Shown in pieces: positions 1 to 9,432 of a DNA stretch of 64,000 nt (position 1 is its first letter; each line of letters starts with the position of its first letter). The stretch is from Marinirhabdus sp963799365 (GTDB lineage: Bacteria; Bacteroidota; Bacteroidia; Flavobacteriales; Flavobacteriaceae): NCBI GenBank assembly GCA_963799365.1, contig CAWCWV010000013.1, forward strand, positions 62,001-126,000, given 5' to 3'. Position numbers and translations under genes: made by a program. A model generated the notes under the pieces. It saw only the letters and a program-made list of their open reading frames with translations, was not told the DNA's origin and searched no databases.

Positions 1-38
1 GCTATAATATATAGTTCATAAAATAGCTACTCCAAAAA

Positions 39-767
39 CTACTTAATATACAACTCGTAACATATAGAGGCTTTGCCCCAATTGTAATTAGCATTACTAC
101 CTTGCCACATATTAAATTTATAGTTGTAGGCTGCAGAAGATGCTTCTGTATATTGTTCTACATAGCCTTTAACGCTATACGTAACAGAGAGATCATTCGC
201 AGCAACTGGAAATTTTTCAACATAACTATTCGTAATAGTACCCATGTTGCTAATTCTTTCGCTGGCAGGACTTGCATTGTAAGCAATTGAAAGTTTTCTA
301 GAGCCTTCCGGGATTTCAATATTTTCTTTGAAAAATGTAGTACCCATGTAGGTGTTTGGCGGGGTAGAGTTTGGCAATGTCCCCATAGGAACAGAATACG
401 TTACAATTATCATGGCCTCTTTACCAGCAGGAATAGTAACAGGTACTTCTAGTCCAAGGTCTATACGCTCCATTCTTTGGGTGCCAGAAATATCTAAATC
501 TACTGGACTCTCTGCAATTACCTGATTTGCATCATACATGAGATAAGTCTGTACTTTGGAAACCATTCCTTCGGAATCTGTAGTAATAACGTAGTCTCCA
601 TAGCCTTCAGAAAGCTTCCTGATTCTCAAATCACCATTGACGTCCAAAGCCGCCTTAGGGTCTGTTGTGTTAATTCCTACTTGAGAAAGAATTTGTAGGG
701 AAAATAAAAAAATTGAAATTTTAAATAAGAGCGTAGGAAACGCAATACATTTATTTTGTAGGATCAT
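39..767 (-). CDS. Secreted protein with flavobacterial VGINTTDP-type N-terminus
   Basis: About 242 residues from the ATG at 767; an in-frame upstream start at 791 would add eight residues before the signal peptide. The N-terminus (MILQNKC then a long hydrophobic stretch ending in LSQ) is a signal peptide. It is followed at once by VGINTTDPKAALDVNGDLRI, a motif shared by many flavobacterial secreted proteins in which a 'GI.T..P...LDV.G' segment precedes a beta-rich body. The rest is rich in S, T, N and aromatic residues and has no catalytic motif that I recognise. Probably exported or at the cell surface. The motif is seen directly; location is inferred; function unknown. Confidence 0.75.
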   Translation of the reverse strand: MILQNKCIAFPTLLFKISIFLFSLQILSQVGINTTDPKAALDVNGDLRIRKLSEGYGDYVITTDSEGMVSKVQTYLMYDANQVIAESPVDLDISGTQRMERIDLGLEVPVTIPAGKEAMIIVTYSVPMGTLPNSTPPNTYMGTTFFKENIEIPEGSRKLSIAYNASPASERISNMGTITNSYVEKFPVAANDLSVTYSVKGYVEQYTEASSAAYNYKFNMWQGSNANYNWGKASICYELYIK

Positions 768-791
768 TATAGAATTGTTGGGGATTAACAA

Positions 792-1320
792 TGCGCTAAA
801 TTACTGTTTTATAACATTTTAAAAAACCAAATCTGAACGTGAACTCACTAATTTACAAGAAATTTTAAGTGTAAGAAAAAGCTTACTCACCCGGTCTCCC
901 AGCGTTGAAGGTCTGCCAAGTTGTGTGTAAATATTACACAACTATTTTTAACACATATTTAACTAAATAACTATCAAAATATTACCTTTTGTCGATTGAT
1001 TACATTGTTAAACGTTGATAATCTATCTTTTAAATATTCACAAATTAGCTATAATGAGAAAAATTGTAGTGCAAATCGCCGCAAAAATTACTGTAAAACG
1101 ATTATAGATACAGAAAATCTCTTTTTCCAAAATTTTTAAATTATCAAAAAAGAGATATTCTAAACCTTTACAAAGTCTACATTGTCACAAATAAGTTAAT
1201 GTAACTTAATTTTAAAAGATCAATTCTAAAATTTACTTTTTTTGCAAGCTCACATGAAGTACCATGAAAAAAGCCCCGATACACGGAGCTTTCTTTAAGT
1301 AGGTAAGTAACTAAATTCTT
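792..1320. other. Intergenic region, AT-rich, no gene seen
   Basis: About 530 bases between two minus-strand genes. Apart from the terminator-like hairpin at 1270-1292, I see only AT-rich sequence with stops in all frames. It should hold the promoter of the secreted-protein gene ending at 39, but I could not place a convincing TAnnTTTG box. Confidence 0.5.
1270..1292 (-). terminator. Rho-independent terminator after the PpiD-like gene
   Basis: Nine-pair stem with one mismatch (AAAGCCCCG at 1270-1278 against CGGAGCTTT at 1284-1292, loop ATACA), followed on the minus strand by a T-rich tail. It lies about 30 bases past the stop codon of the gene starting at 3435. Confidence 0.7.
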
Positions 1321-3435
1321 TTAGAAGAAATTAGCCCTATTATCTTCTATTTCTGCAGCTTCTTTCAAGGCTGTGTAAATTTTTCCATTGACAGCTGGAG
1401 CCGTTTTAGCTGTTAATTGGTTTGCAAAAGAAGCATAGTTGTCTAATGCTGGCGCAGGATTAAAAGCAAGTACTCTTACTTTATACACTCCGTTTTCACC
1501 AACAATAAGCCCTGTTTCCTCACCTGGTTTTTTACCAAAAGCTGTTCCTACCACTAATGGCTCGCTACCTGCACCAGCCAATGTTGGGTTTGCCATAGTG
1601 ACGGCAGTAGCAGTTTGCACAGAAACACCTTGGCTAGATGCCACTTCTTGCAAAGTAGTACCAGTAATGCTTTCTTTAATTTTAGCAGCTTTTTTCTTAT
1701 TTTTTAGTATTGGACTCACTCTTGATGAAGCTTCAGCGATACTCATCAATCCTTTTGGACTCTTACGTGTTAACTGGGCAATAACATATCCGTCGCCAGT
1801 ACTAAAACGCTTAATGTCTCCAACGTTACTTTCTTCTTCAAAAGCCCACTTTACAATTTCTCTATTGTTACCAACTCCTGGAATAGTAGCATCTAGTTTT
1901 CCAATTTTATTAACCGGCTTTAATGGTAATGATGCAGCAGTGGCAGTTTCAGCAAAATCTCCTTTTTGAGCATCTAATTCAAAATTAGTGGCTTCACTAA
2001 ATACGTTATTTAATGTTTTCTCACTTGCTTCAATTTGTCTGGTAATGGTAGCTACTTTTACTACTTTTTGAGAATTTTTTTGACCCAGCACTTCAATTAA
2101 ATGGTATCCAAATCTTGTTTCAACCACGCCCATATCACCTACATTCTTCTCAAAAGAATAATCTCTAAAGGCAGGAACCATTTGGTTATATGGGAAGAAA
2201 TCGTATACGCCATCTTTCTCTACACTTGCAACGTCTGATGTAAATTGCTTTACCATAGCAGGAAACTTACTCTTGTCTGCCTTTAAAACTGTTAACAGAC
2301 TATCTGCTGTTGTTTTTGCCTGCTCCTTAGTCCTAGTAATACTATCGGTAGGACTTAGTCCTATTGGGATAAGTATGTGACGCACTTTAGACGAATCTGG
2401 CATTTGGCGTGTAGCCACAACCTTGCTCAAGTTAAAAGTGTTTTCCACCTGATAAGGACCATAAATAGTCCCTGCACTCATATTAAAAATAGTATCCTTG
2501 ATAGCTGCTGGCAAATCTTTTTTGTACATCCAACGATCTTGGTAAGCTGTTTCAGAATTTGAGTTTACAAATGCTTCAACATCCTGAGTAGTTGCAAAGC
2601 TAGGAATGGTATCGGTTAAATTTGATATTTTATTGAATTCTACTTTTTCATTTAGTAGGTTTTCAATAGCTGTTTTAGCCTCGTCTATATCTTCTTGTGA
2701 AGCTTTTTCAGAAATAGTTACATATTGAATATCTACTTGTGGCTCAATTTCGAATTCTTTCTTATTATCCTTGATATAAGCTTCAATTTCACTATCAGTT
2801 ACTGTAACTTCTTCATCTGGAATCGTGGTGAAAGGAATATATGCAAATTCTAAGTTCGCCTTGTCGTTTTCAAATTTATACTCTTGCTCACCTTCGGCGA
2901 GGGTAGAAGTTAAACCTCCTTTTACCATAGTAAAATAGGTGTTTTCCAAAATGGTTTTTTTGGTATTGTCTACAAAGTCGTCCCATTGCTGAGATGCCTG
3001 CTGATTGGTACGGATACTTGCAACATACTCGTCTAACTTAGCTTGGCTAAAACGTCCCGTTTCGTCTTGAAAGGTTTCATTTCCTGCAAGGTTGGTACTT
3101 AAAGCATCATTTAGTTGATCTTCCTGAACCGTTAATCCTAATTCTTCGTACTGCTCTTCCAGCAAAACTCGTTTTACCTCTTGCTCATACACAGCATTTA
3201 CAGCTTGACCCGCAGGGGCATTAGGACCTAAGTTACGACGCATGTTTTCAACCTTGGTCATGAAATTTGTGCGATCTAGATCTACTCCATTAACGGTTGC
3301 TACATTTACTTGTGACTTATCTGAAGACAAACCACCATTGCGTAACACATCTGCCAAAACAAAGGAGAACAATGCCAAAGCAATAATTATGATCAAGAAA
3401 ACAGAACGTTGTCTAATTTTATTTAAAACTGCCAT
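1321..3435 (-). CDS. ppiD: PpiD-like periplasmic peptidyl-prolyl isomerase/foldase
   Basis: 704 residues. It has a short cytoplasmic start (MAVLNKIRQRS), one membrane helix at about residues 12-30, then a large periplasmic part. A SurA/PpiD-type N-terminal helical chaperone region is followed by a parvulin-like PpiC domain at about residues 347-455 (KVRHILIPIG at its start, RFGYHLIEV near its end). This is the usual PpiD plan: membrane-anchored, helping newly exported outer-membrane proteins fold. The length exceeds the roughly 620 residues of the enterobacterial protein but fits Bacteroidota members. Its own terminator follows, and the CNNM-type gene lies upstream on the same strand. Confidence 0.88.
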   Translation of the reverse strand: MAVLNKIRQRSVFLIIIIALALFSFVLADVLRNGGLSSDKSQVNVATVNGVDLDRTNFMTKVENMRRNLGPNAPAGQAVNAVYEQEVKRVLLEEQYEELGLTVQEDQLNDALSTNLAGNETFQDETGRFSQAKLDEYVASIRTNQQASQQWDDFVDNTKKTILENTYFTMVKGGLTSTLAEGEQEYKFENDKANLEFAYIPFTTIPDEEVTVTDSEIEAYIKDNKKEFEIEPQVDIQYVTISEKASQEDIDEAKTAIENLLNEKVEFNKISNLTDTIPSFATTQDVEAFVNSNSETAYQDRWMYKKDLPAAIKDTIFNMSAGTIYGPYQVENTFNLSKVVATRQMPDSSKVRHILIPIGLSPTDSITRTKEQAKTTADSLLTVLKADKSKFPAMVKQFTSDVASVEKDGVYDFFPYNQMVPAFRDYSFEKNVGDMGVVETRFGYHLIEVLGQKNSQKVVKVATITRQIEASEKTLNNVFSEATNFELDAQKGDFAETATAASLPLKPVNKIGKLDATIPGVGNNREIVKWAFEEESNVGDIKRFSTGDGYVIAQLTRKSPKGLMSIAEASSRVSPILKNKKKAAKIKESITGTTLQEVASSQGVSVQTATAVTMANPTLAGAGSEPLVVGTAFGKKPGEETGLIVGENGVYKVRVLAFNPAPALDNYASFANQLTAKTAPAVNGKIYTALKEAAEIEDNRANFF

Positions 3436-3615
3436 TTTATTAAGTAAGTTTAACCTTTGCCATTGTAGCGAGAAGGTATTAATTCAATTTTTAACTAGTG
3501 GGCGAAAATACCATTTTCCCACCATTAATGAAAATGTTTCCACTAAAAAAATAAGGTAGACTTTATAATAGTTTTTTTTTGCTCTAACTGGTTGATAAAG
3601 CGATAACCAGAAAGT

Positions 3616-4869
3616 TTAAGATTCTACCAGCAGCTTTAATTCTACCAATTCAATTTTGGTATTAGAAACTTCGAGAATAGTAATTTGATAGTCTTCTATT
3701 TCGTGGACTTCCCCTTGCTCTGGAATTTCCTCGGTAACGTGCACAATCATCCCGCCCAGAGTTTCGTAACTATCGCTTACAGGAAGATCCAATTTGTAAG
3801 CTTCATTAAGGTAATCTACTTCGTGTCTTGCAGAAAATTTATAGTGATTCTCCCCCAGAGTTTCTTCGGTAAGTGCTGCACTGTCGTGTTCATCTTCAAT
3901 CTCTCCAAAAAGCTCTTCAATAATATCCTCTACTGTAATAATACCAGAGGTACCGCCATATTCGTCTATTACCACCGCCATACTTCTATGTTTTCTCGTA
4001 AGGATGTTTAACACATCTTTTGCCAACATGGTTTCTGGAACAAATATAACAGGCATTAATACTTTCTTAAGTGTTGGCGGCTTTTTAAACAACTCGAAAG
4101 AATGTACGTACCCCATAACATCATCAATATTTTCTCTATAAACAATGATTTTTGAGAGTCCTGTTTCGGTGAATTTTTTTGAAAGTTCTTTTGGTGTAGT
4201 TGAAACATCTGTAGCAATTACCTCTGTTCTTGGGATCATAACTTCACGCGCTTTTATTTCTGAAAAATCCAACGCATTCTGAAAAATCTGTATTTCACTA
4301 TCCATTTCATCTCTTAGCTCAACAGTTTCCATTTGTTCGCTAATATAATTCCCTAATTCAATTTTACTGAATGTAAGCTGTACAGAGTCTCCTTCAGTTT
4401 TAAAGAGATATTTTAGCACCAGATCCGAAATCCAGATAATAAATTCCGAGATCACCGAAAAGAACATATAAAAAAAATAGGCAGGTACTGCAAAAATCTT
4501 TACAAGGCTATTTGCATAAATTTGAAAGAATACTTTTGGTAAAAATTCTGCCGTAAGCAAGATAACTAATGTAGAGATAAGTGTTTGCACCAACAAGCCT
4601 ACAGCACCTTCAATGGGGACGTACTGCATTAATAAGTCGCCCATAAAAAACCCATAGATAACTAGAGCAATATTATTACCTACCAACATTGTAGCAATAA
4701 ACTTTGAAGGTCTTGCAGTTATTTTCTGAAGTACTTTTGCTAAGAAATCGTTTTGCTTCTTTTCTATTTCAATATGTATTTTATTGGAAGAAACATACGC
4801 AATTTCCATCCCCGAAAAGAAAGCCGAAAATAATAATGATAAAATAATAATGATGATGGTGTAGTCCAA
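3616..4869 (-). CDS. CNNM/CorC-family membrane protein (DUF21, CBS pair, CorC_HlyC)
   Basis: 417 residues in the standard order. An N-terminal DUF21 membrane domain comes first (about residues 1-150, with hydrophobic helices starting MDYTIIIIILSLLFSAFF). A cytoplasmic CBS pair follows at about residues 200-330 (VMIPRTEVIATD; MAVVIDEYGGTSGIITVEDIIEELFGEIEDE), then a C-terminal CorC/HlyC domain. Family members take part in magnesium/cobalt efflux. The flavobacterial gliding protein GldE is a paralogue, but no gldD or ssb neighbour is visible, so I do not use that name. Confidence 0.9.
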   Translation of the reverse strand: MDYTIIIIILSLLFSAFFSGMEIAYVSSNKIHIEIEKKQNDFLAKVLQKITARPSKFIATMLVGNNIALVIYGFFMGDLLMQYVPIEGAVGLLVQTLISTLVILLTAEFLPKVFFQIYANSLVKIFAVPAYFFYMFFSVISEFIIWISDLVLKYLFKTEGDSVQLTFSKIELGNYISEQMETVELRDEMDSEIQIFQNALDFSEIKAREVMIPRTEVIATDVSTTPKELSKKFTETGLSKIIVYRENIDDVMGYVHSFELFKKPPTLKKVLMPVIFVPETMLAKDVLNILTRKHRSMAVVIDEYGGTSGIITVEDIIEELFGEIEDEHDSAALTEETLGENHYKFSARHEVDYLNEAYKLDLPVSDSYETLGGMIVHVTEEIPEQGEVHEIEDYQITILEVSNTKIELVELKLLVES

Positions 4870-5017
4870 CGAGGTGTTTGGTTTAAATTATGATTCGCTG
4901 GAAAGAGCGCTCCGCTATGGATTTACCCTTCCGATTCAGCAAAGCTGAACCCCCTTCCCTTTAAAAGGTGAGCTGGTTATAGTTAATTAATTCTAATAAA
5001 CAAAGGTGCCTGAGTGT

Positions 5018-5047
5018 CCAGATAAAAGTTTTTAAACTTTTATCTGG
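5018..5047 (-). terminator. Perfect hairpin after the 67-aa membrane-protein gene
   Basis: A 14-pair perfect stem (5018-5031 against 5034-5047) with a 2-base loop, 13 bases past the stop codon of the minus-strand gene ending at 5060. It most likely ends the coaX-lptC operon, although it lacks a long pure T tail. Confidence 0.6.
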
Positions 5048-5059
5048 ATGTATCGAAAG

Positions 5060-5263
5060 CTAGTCTTCTCCTCTTCTTCTTTTCTCAATACTTTTTCTGA
5101 ATCTTCTTTTAAAGAAAAACATAAAAACCGCCACTACGAAAAAAAACAAAAACAAATACGCCCTGTCTCTATCCTGATCCCATTCTGAAATCACTAAATA
5201 AATAGCAAATGCAGCCATAGCAAGATATACATACTCAAATAGTTGATACACTTTATTGGTCAT
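5060..5263 (-). CDS. Small two-helix membrane protein
   Basis: 67 residues. There are two hydrophobic segments (about residues 10-25 and 33-50, the second reading LFLFFFVVAVFMFFF) and a strongly basic C-terminus (KRRFRKSIEKRRRGED). It starts 11 bases inside the 3' end of lptC, so translation is probably coupled. Small proteins of this kind often follow lptC in flavobacteria. Function unknown. Confidence 0.75.
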   Translation of the reverse strand: MTNKVYQLFEYVYLAMAAFAIYLVISEWDQDRDRAYLFLFFFVVAVFMFFFKRRFRKSIEKRRRGED

Positions 5264-5825
5264 TTTCTAAGGTAGTTTTATCTATTAGTTGCGTTCCTTG
5301 ATTATTTCGGGAGATAAAGGTAGTGAAATCTTGATTAGAGTCGAAGCTTTCACCATTGTTTACAGAACCATCTTTTAATTTTATTTGATAAGGTTGGTCT
5401 GTGAAAATCCATTCCTTCCGTTGATCCCAATATAGTTGTTCTGCCCTAAGGATAACACTATCACTAGTTACCACAACTACATTTTGCCTAAGATCTATCA
5501 CTCCTGTTTTATCAAATTGTATTGCATAATCTGAAAAGACTGTGTTCAATTTTCCTTCTTTCCAAAAATAAAGTTCTACACCCTTAGGAAACTCTTTATA
5601 AGGAAACTCTTTATTGGAAAAATCTAAAAAAACTGGTGCTTTAAGATTAGCAACCACAACACCAGAGTCCGTGTATTTCATATTTACACCTTTACCTTCT
5701 CCAATAGGCAAGTTATCTGCCTGCTGAAGTTTCTGGACATTACTATAATTCCCTTCACACGAAAAAAGCGTGATGACGAAAAGAATCGCCATCACGCTTT
5801 TAAGTATATAAGGTATGTTAATCAT
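5253..5825 (-). CDS. lptC: LPS export ABC transporter periplasmic protein LptC
   Basis: 190 residues. The N-terminus is a lipoprotein-like signal (hydrophobic run ending LFSCEG, cysteine as the likely lipidated residue). The body fits the LptC/OstA beta-jellyroll (ELYFWKEGKL, DKTGVIDLRQNVVVV, WIFTDQPY). LptC carries lipopolysaccharide from the inner-membrane LptBFG complex towards LptA. It sits between the secreted TPR gene (2-base gap) and the small membrane protein, the usual flavobacterial order. Confidence 0.85.
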   Translation of the reverse strand: MINIPYILKSVMAILFVITLFSCEGNYSNVQKLQQADNLPIGEGKGVNMKYTDSGVVVANLKAPVFLDFSNKEFPYKEFPKGVELYFWKEGKLNTVFSDYAIQFDKTGVIDLRQNVVVVTSDSVILRAEQLYWDQRKEWIFTDQPYQIKLKDGSVNNGESFDSNQDFTTFISRNNQGTQLIDKTTLENDQ

Positions 5826-5827
5826 TC

Positions 5828-7183
5828 TTATAGGTTAGGAACTTTTACACTACCACCAACCCAACAGTTAAAGGTAATTGTTTTTCCTGCCATTGAAGAA
5901 CTAAAAATATCTGTTTTGCTTGGCGCGTATCCTCTGTAAGAACTTGCTGTAGCGTTTGCTGTACCAGCAATACTTCCATCTACTCTTGCAGCTCTATCTG
6001 CCATTTCAGCGGCTTTCCAATAAATTGCTCTTTTTTCAAAAGCACTCTCTCCACAACTATTTGCACTATCGGCGTACATTTTTGCGATGCGTAAATACGC
6101 AATTCCCATAGAAGGATTTTCGGCCAATGCTTTGTTATAGTAATTTCTTGCTGTACTAAGACTTCCTTTTTTACGGTTGGTCTCCCCTAGGCTAAAATAA
6201 GCTCGGGCTTTGTCTACTGGTTTTGGGTTTAATTCTGCAGCTTGATTATAGTATTTTGTTGCTTCACTGGTATTTCCTTCTTTTTCAGCCAATTTACCCA
6301 AGAAGAAAGCAACACCCGCAGAAGGCTCTACACTATACCATTGCTTCACTAATTTACCAAACAATGGAGTTTCACATTCCTTGTCATTCAATTTGGTAGC
6401 AGCACTTTTTAACCAATCTACATCGTTCTTTTTTTCTTCATATAATCTTTCATATAAAGGAATAAGATTAGGACAGTCTGCAAGAATTCCTAACTTACCA
6501 TTTACACTACCTTTTACTTTTCCGTAGGCACTTAGATTAGTTTCGTAATTATTTAAGTATTTCTTTTCTTTAGAAGTTAAAGCCGAACCAGCATCTTCCT
6601 TATCAACCAATTTCATTAATTTTCCAGAAAGGTCTATTTCTTCCCTCTCTAACTTTTCGATAATTATATCGTATAAGTTAAATACTTCTTGAATATCCAT
6701 TTTCCCTTCTTCCTGTAAATCTACAGCTAGAGAAAAATAGGTATACAAACTTTTTGGACTCGTAAAGCTTTCTTCATCTTTTTTGAAAGCTGCGTCAAAA
6801 GCATTAAACTGCTCCGTCTTTGTACCAATACCCGCATCATATTTTACCTGTGCGATGTTTGCCATCTCACGACCCATTTGAGTTTTAGCTGCATAATATT
6901 GCATACGCATAGCTAAGTTCTTTTCTAGATCTGTAATCTTGCTTTTATCTCCTTTTTCGATAAAATCTTCAAACATTTTTGCTCCATACTGGTATACAGC
7001 CATACTATATTGAGGACATTTTTCTACCAAAGGCTTATAATGTTTTAATGCGCCTTGATAATCTCCCGCTTTGGCTGGCTCTGTAAATAAAGAACCTAGA
7101 GTGTAACATTCGTCCTGTGCGAAAGATTTGGCCCCAAAGGCAACAAAGCATATTGCTGCAAGTAAAATCGCTTTCGTTTTCAT
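5828..7183 (-). CDS. Secreted TPR-repeat protein
   Basis: About 451 residues from the ATG at 7183. This start gives a clean signal peptide (MKTKAILLAAICFVAFGAKSFAQ); an upstream in-frame start at 7228 would place 15 extra residues before it and overlap the neighbouring gene. TPR-type helices are clear in the C-terminal half (AFFLGKLAEKEGNTSEATKY; ARAYFSLGETNRKKGSLSTA; NPSMGIAYLRIAKMYADS). Likely a periplasmic scaffold that works with the neighbouring barrel and LptC. Partner and role are not shown by the sequence. Confidence 0.85.
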   Translation of the reverse strand: MKTKAILLAAICFVAFGAKSFAQDECYTLGSLFTEPAKAGDYQGALKHYKPLVEKCPQYSMAVYQYGAKMFEDFIEKGDKSKITDLEKNLAMRMQYYAAKTQMGREMANIAQVKYDAGIGTKTEQFNAFDAAFKKDEESFTSPKSLYTYFSLAVDLQEEGKMDIQEVFNLYDIIIEKLEREEIDLSGKLMKLVDKEDAGSALTSKEKKYLNNYETNLSAYGKVKGSVNGKLGILADCPNLIPLYERLYEEKKNDVDWLKSAATKLNDKECETPLFGKLVKQWYSVEPSAGVAFFLGKLAEKEGNTSEATKYYNQAAELNPKPVDKARAYFSLGETNRKKGSLSTARNYYNKALAENPSMGIAYLRIAKMYADSANSCGESAFEKRAIYWKAAEMADRAARVDGSIAGTANATASSYRGYAPSKTDIFSSSMAGKTITFNCWVGGSVKVPNL

Positions 7184-7205
7184 AGTAATAGTGTTTATAT
7201 AAGTG

Positions 7206-8450
7206 TTATTCAAAATATCGTTTTTCAAACCATTTATCGTTTAATGAGAAACTTAAAAATGTGTTGAAGAAGTTTTCTTGTACCAAACCAAAGTCTTTTG
7301 TTCCACGCCTACCGATTTCAAAACCAAGGTTAACATTTGAAAACAATCTCCCCACTGGTAATCCTACTCCAAAAGATATGCCAAACTCGTTGATGTCTTG
7401 CCCATTCACATTTATCCCGGTTTCCTCAAATCTAAAACCACCTCTATAAATTACTCGTTGCCAATAGTTACCAATAGAATTGTAGTTGGGAATATAAAAA
7501 CCTCCTACACGATATTTACTAGCATCTTTAAAAGATACATTTTCTAGATCGAAAGTTCGGTTGGTGAAATTACTTGTTTTCTGGTCTGTATACTCTGCCC
7601 CAACAAACCAATTTTTATCCTCGCCAATTCCCGCGCCAATTGTCCATTGGGAAGGAAAGATAAAATCTGTATCACTTACGACGATATCACGACTATCAAT
7701 GGGAACCTCGGCACCATTATCTATCTCTAACAATGTAGAAATTGTTCTGCTATTTTCTGATGTAAAATTAGTCTCTGGAGTATAGGTCAAGGAACTGTAT
7801 AATTTCAGATTATTATTCAACATTCTTTTGTAAGACAAACCAACATTAAAACTAAAACCCAATAAATCGCTTCTGTTTTCTTCACGTGTTGAATATTGAA
7901 TACCATCTTGACGGCTAGTAGCAACATTTTCAATATTTCCAAAGTTATAATTACCATCTAGACCAATACTTAATCCTTCAGAAATCGTGTAAGCAACGGT
8001 TAGAAATGCTTTGTTTAATCCACCAGAACCTGTGTACCTTGTAGTTGCTTGGTCATTTTGTCCTTCTAGTTGATATCCAACTGCAGTGTAAGGTATTAAA
8101 CCAAAACTGGCTCCAAACTTGTCGCCAATTGGTAAACCCACCGCAACATAGTCTAAGGACGTTGTGGTAGCTTGTTCTTTTTGAGAACCGGTTGCCAAAG
8201 TTTCAAATTTATGACTGGCACCTACAGCGAAATTAACTAATTTCAAATCTGCTACTCCCGCTGGGTTTTGAATACTCAAGTGAATACTATCTGTATACAC
8301 CCCAATACCTCCCATGGATCTATTTTCTTCTGTTCCTTTAAACTTTAGGGTTCCTATTCCGTAGAACGAATAAGGAGAGACCGTTCCCTCTTGGGCTTGA
8401 GAAACTCCTATTACAAGGAGTAAAAATATTATTAAAAATTTATTTAACAT
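7206..8450 (-). CDS. Outer-membrane beta-barrel protein (FadL/OmpP1-like)
   Basis: 414 residues with a signal peptide (MLNKFLIIFLLLVIGVSQAQ) followed by a SPYSFYGIGTLKF start typical of flavobacterial barrels. Alternating polar/aromatic strands run throughout, and the C-terminus is barrel-like (FLSFSLNDKWFEKRYFE). The weak overall pattern (early SVGGIGVY-like strand, NPAGVADL) suggests the FadL/OmpP1 group of hydrophobic-compound channels, but the substrate cannot be read from the sequence. It starts 7 bases inside coaX and is probably co-transcribed with it. Confidence 0.8.
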   Translation of the reverse strand: MLNKFLIIFLLLVIGVSQAQEGTVSPYSFYGIGTLKFKGTEENRSMGGIGVYTDSIHLSIQNPAGVADLKLVNFAVGASHKFETLATGSQKEQATTTSLDYVAVGLPIGDKFGASFGLIPYTAVGYQLEGQNDQATTRYTGSGGLNKAFLTVAYTISEGLSIGLDGNYNFGNIENVATSRQDGIQYSTREENRSDLLGFSFNVGLSYKRMLNNNLKLYSSLTYTPETNFTSENSRTISTLLEIDNGAEVPIDSRDIVVSDTDFIFPSQWTIGAGIGEDKNWFVGAEYTDQKTSNFTNRTFDLENVSFKDASKYRVGGFYIPNYNSIGNYWQRVIYRGGFRFEETGINVNGQDINEFGISFGVGLPVGRLFSNVNLGFEIGRRGTKDFGLVQENFFNTFLSFSLNDKWFEKRYFE

Positions 8451-9178
8451 TCCTGTTTGTTATGTTCTAAAATGTGATTCAAGCCTTCCAATAAAAAATT
8501 AGGGATGGCAAAGATGCTATTTTTTAGGCTATCTCGCAACAAATGAGCATCACCTCCTGTTAAAATAATGGTAAAATCGGGAAATTTCTTCCTGTAAAAA
8601 TCTGAAAAACCATCAATTTCATTCACAACGCCTAAAAAAATGCCGCTATGAATAGAATTTTCAGTAGTATCACCAATCGTATTGGCGGGTATTGTTGGTG
8701 ACAATAACGGTAAATTTGCAGTAAACGTATGTAAGGCCTTGTAGCGCATTTGTATTCCAGGAGAAATACCACCACCTAAATACTCATTATCTGAAGTTAA
8801 GAAATCGTAGGTAATACAACTACCTGCGTCAACAACTAAAACGTTTTTATTTGGAAACTGAACTGCGGCTGCGCTTACCAAAGCAATGCGATCTGCGCCT
8901 AATGTTTTTGGCGTCCCATATTTATTTAAAAAAGGAACCAGGGTATCTTTTGAGAGTTGAAGAACTTGCAGATTATTTTGAAGTAATTGCAATGCAACAT
9001 TAGAAAAATTTCCAACAGTGGATACCATTGCTTTTTCAAGTTTCGGAAAATCTTTGAGTAGTATCTTTAAATTAGCAGTTACTTCTTCTTTTGTAGTAAT
9101 TATAAGATGCAACAACTCTGACTGATCAAAGATCGCTAGTTTAATTCGGGTATTTCCCACGTCTACTATTAGGTTCAT
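8444..9178 (-). CDS. coaX: Type III pantothenate kinase
   Basis: 244 residues. CoaX phosphorylates pantothenate with ATP, the first step of coenzyme A synthesis, in the cytoplasm. The ASKHA-fold signatures are all present: phosphate loop MNLIVDVGNTRIKLAIFD at the N-terminus, GADRIALVSAA, VVDAGSCITYDFL and YLGGGISPGIQMRY. Length matches the family. It is the first gene of the minus-strand operon running to 5060, with a TAnnTTTG box just upstream. Confidence 0.95.
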   Translation of the reverse strand: MNLIVDVGNTRIKLAIFDQSELLHLIITTKEEVTANLKILLKDFPKLEKAMVSTVGNFSNVALQLLQNNLQVLQLSKDTLVPFLNKYGTPKTLGADRIALVSAAAVQFPNKNVLVVDAGSCITYDFLTSDNEYLGGGISPGIQMRYKALHTFTANLPLLSPTIPANTIGDTTENSIHSGIFLGVVNEIDGFSDFYRKKFPDFTIILTGGDAHLLRDSLKNSIFAIPNFLLEGLNHILEHNKQEC

Positions 9179-9194
9179 CTGCTGCTAAAGACTA

Positions 9195-9202
9195 CAAAGT
9201 TA
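9195..9202 (-). promoter_or_regulatory. TAnnTTTG promoter box (-7) for coaX
   Basis: The minus strand reads TAACTTTG here, an exact match to the Bacteroidota -7 element TAnnTTTG, 16 bases before the coaX start codon. No clear TTTG lies at -33, so this is a moderate call. Confidence 0.45.
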
Positions 9203-9243
9203 GGGGTATGTTTCAGGAAAATTGTAAAGATTAACTCAAAACA

Positions 9244-9274
9244 AAAATACCCGAGCATTTTGCTCGGGTATTTT
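9244..9274. terminator. Bidirectional terminator, originally downstream of tRNA-Phe
   Basis: Perfect 14-pair stem (9244-9257 / 9261-9274) rich in GC at its centre (CCCGAGCA), flanked by A and T runs so it can act on both strands. It lies directly beside the displaced tRNA-Phe 3' fragment at 9275-9287, on the side that was downstream of the tRNA before integration. I infer that it was the tRNA's own terminator. Confidence 0.75.
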
Positions 9275-9287
9275 GTGGTACCTCCAG
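9274..9287. repeat. attL: displaced 3' end of tRNA-Phe (14-bp core)
   Basis: TGTGGTACCTCCAG, identical to 32601-32614. It corresponds to the acceptor and T-stem 3' strand of tRNA-Phe plus the adjacent downstream bases, left attached to the chromosomal terminator after integration. Confidence 0.85.
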
Positions 9288-9296
9288 AACCACTTT

Positions 9297-9318
9297 AAAA
9301 ACCCAAGTCCTTGATTTA
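9297..9318 (+). repeat. Left subterminal inverted repeat of the element
   Basis: Reads AAAAACCC then AAGTCCTTGATTTA. The right end carries AAAACCC, three T's, then AAATCCTTGATTTA on the opposite strand (32575-32598). These begin about 10 bp inside one core copy and about 2 bp inside the other. Likely recombinase or accessory-factor binding sequence. Confidence 0.55.
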
Positions 9319-9380
9319 TATATATTAACTCCTGTTTTATAAGGAGTTATATGGTTGTTTTTATTATCACTTTATAAAAT

Positions 9381-9401
9381 TGTTTTACACATGTTTTACA
9401 C
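9381..9401 (+). repeat. Left pair of TGTTTTACAC direct repeats (candidate arm sites)
   Basis: TGTTTTACAC occurs at 9381-9390 and again at 9392-9401. The same 10-mer occurs twice, in the same orientation, near the other end (32534-32543, 32547-32556). Paired identical short sites inside both ends are what arm-type binding sites of a lambda-like integrase look like. Confidence 0.55.
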
Positions 9402-9432
9402 ATATCTTTATAAATTCTCAAAACACTCAGTT

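Noticed and set aside
3616..4869. Calling the CNNM-type gene gldE
   Set aside because: No gldD, ssb or other gliding genes are next to it, and the domain order alone does not separate GldE from other CorC-type proteins.
9355..9432. Integrase starting at 9355
   Set aside because: That stretch covers the paired TGTTTTACAC sites and has no recombinase-like sequence; ATG 9433 fits better.
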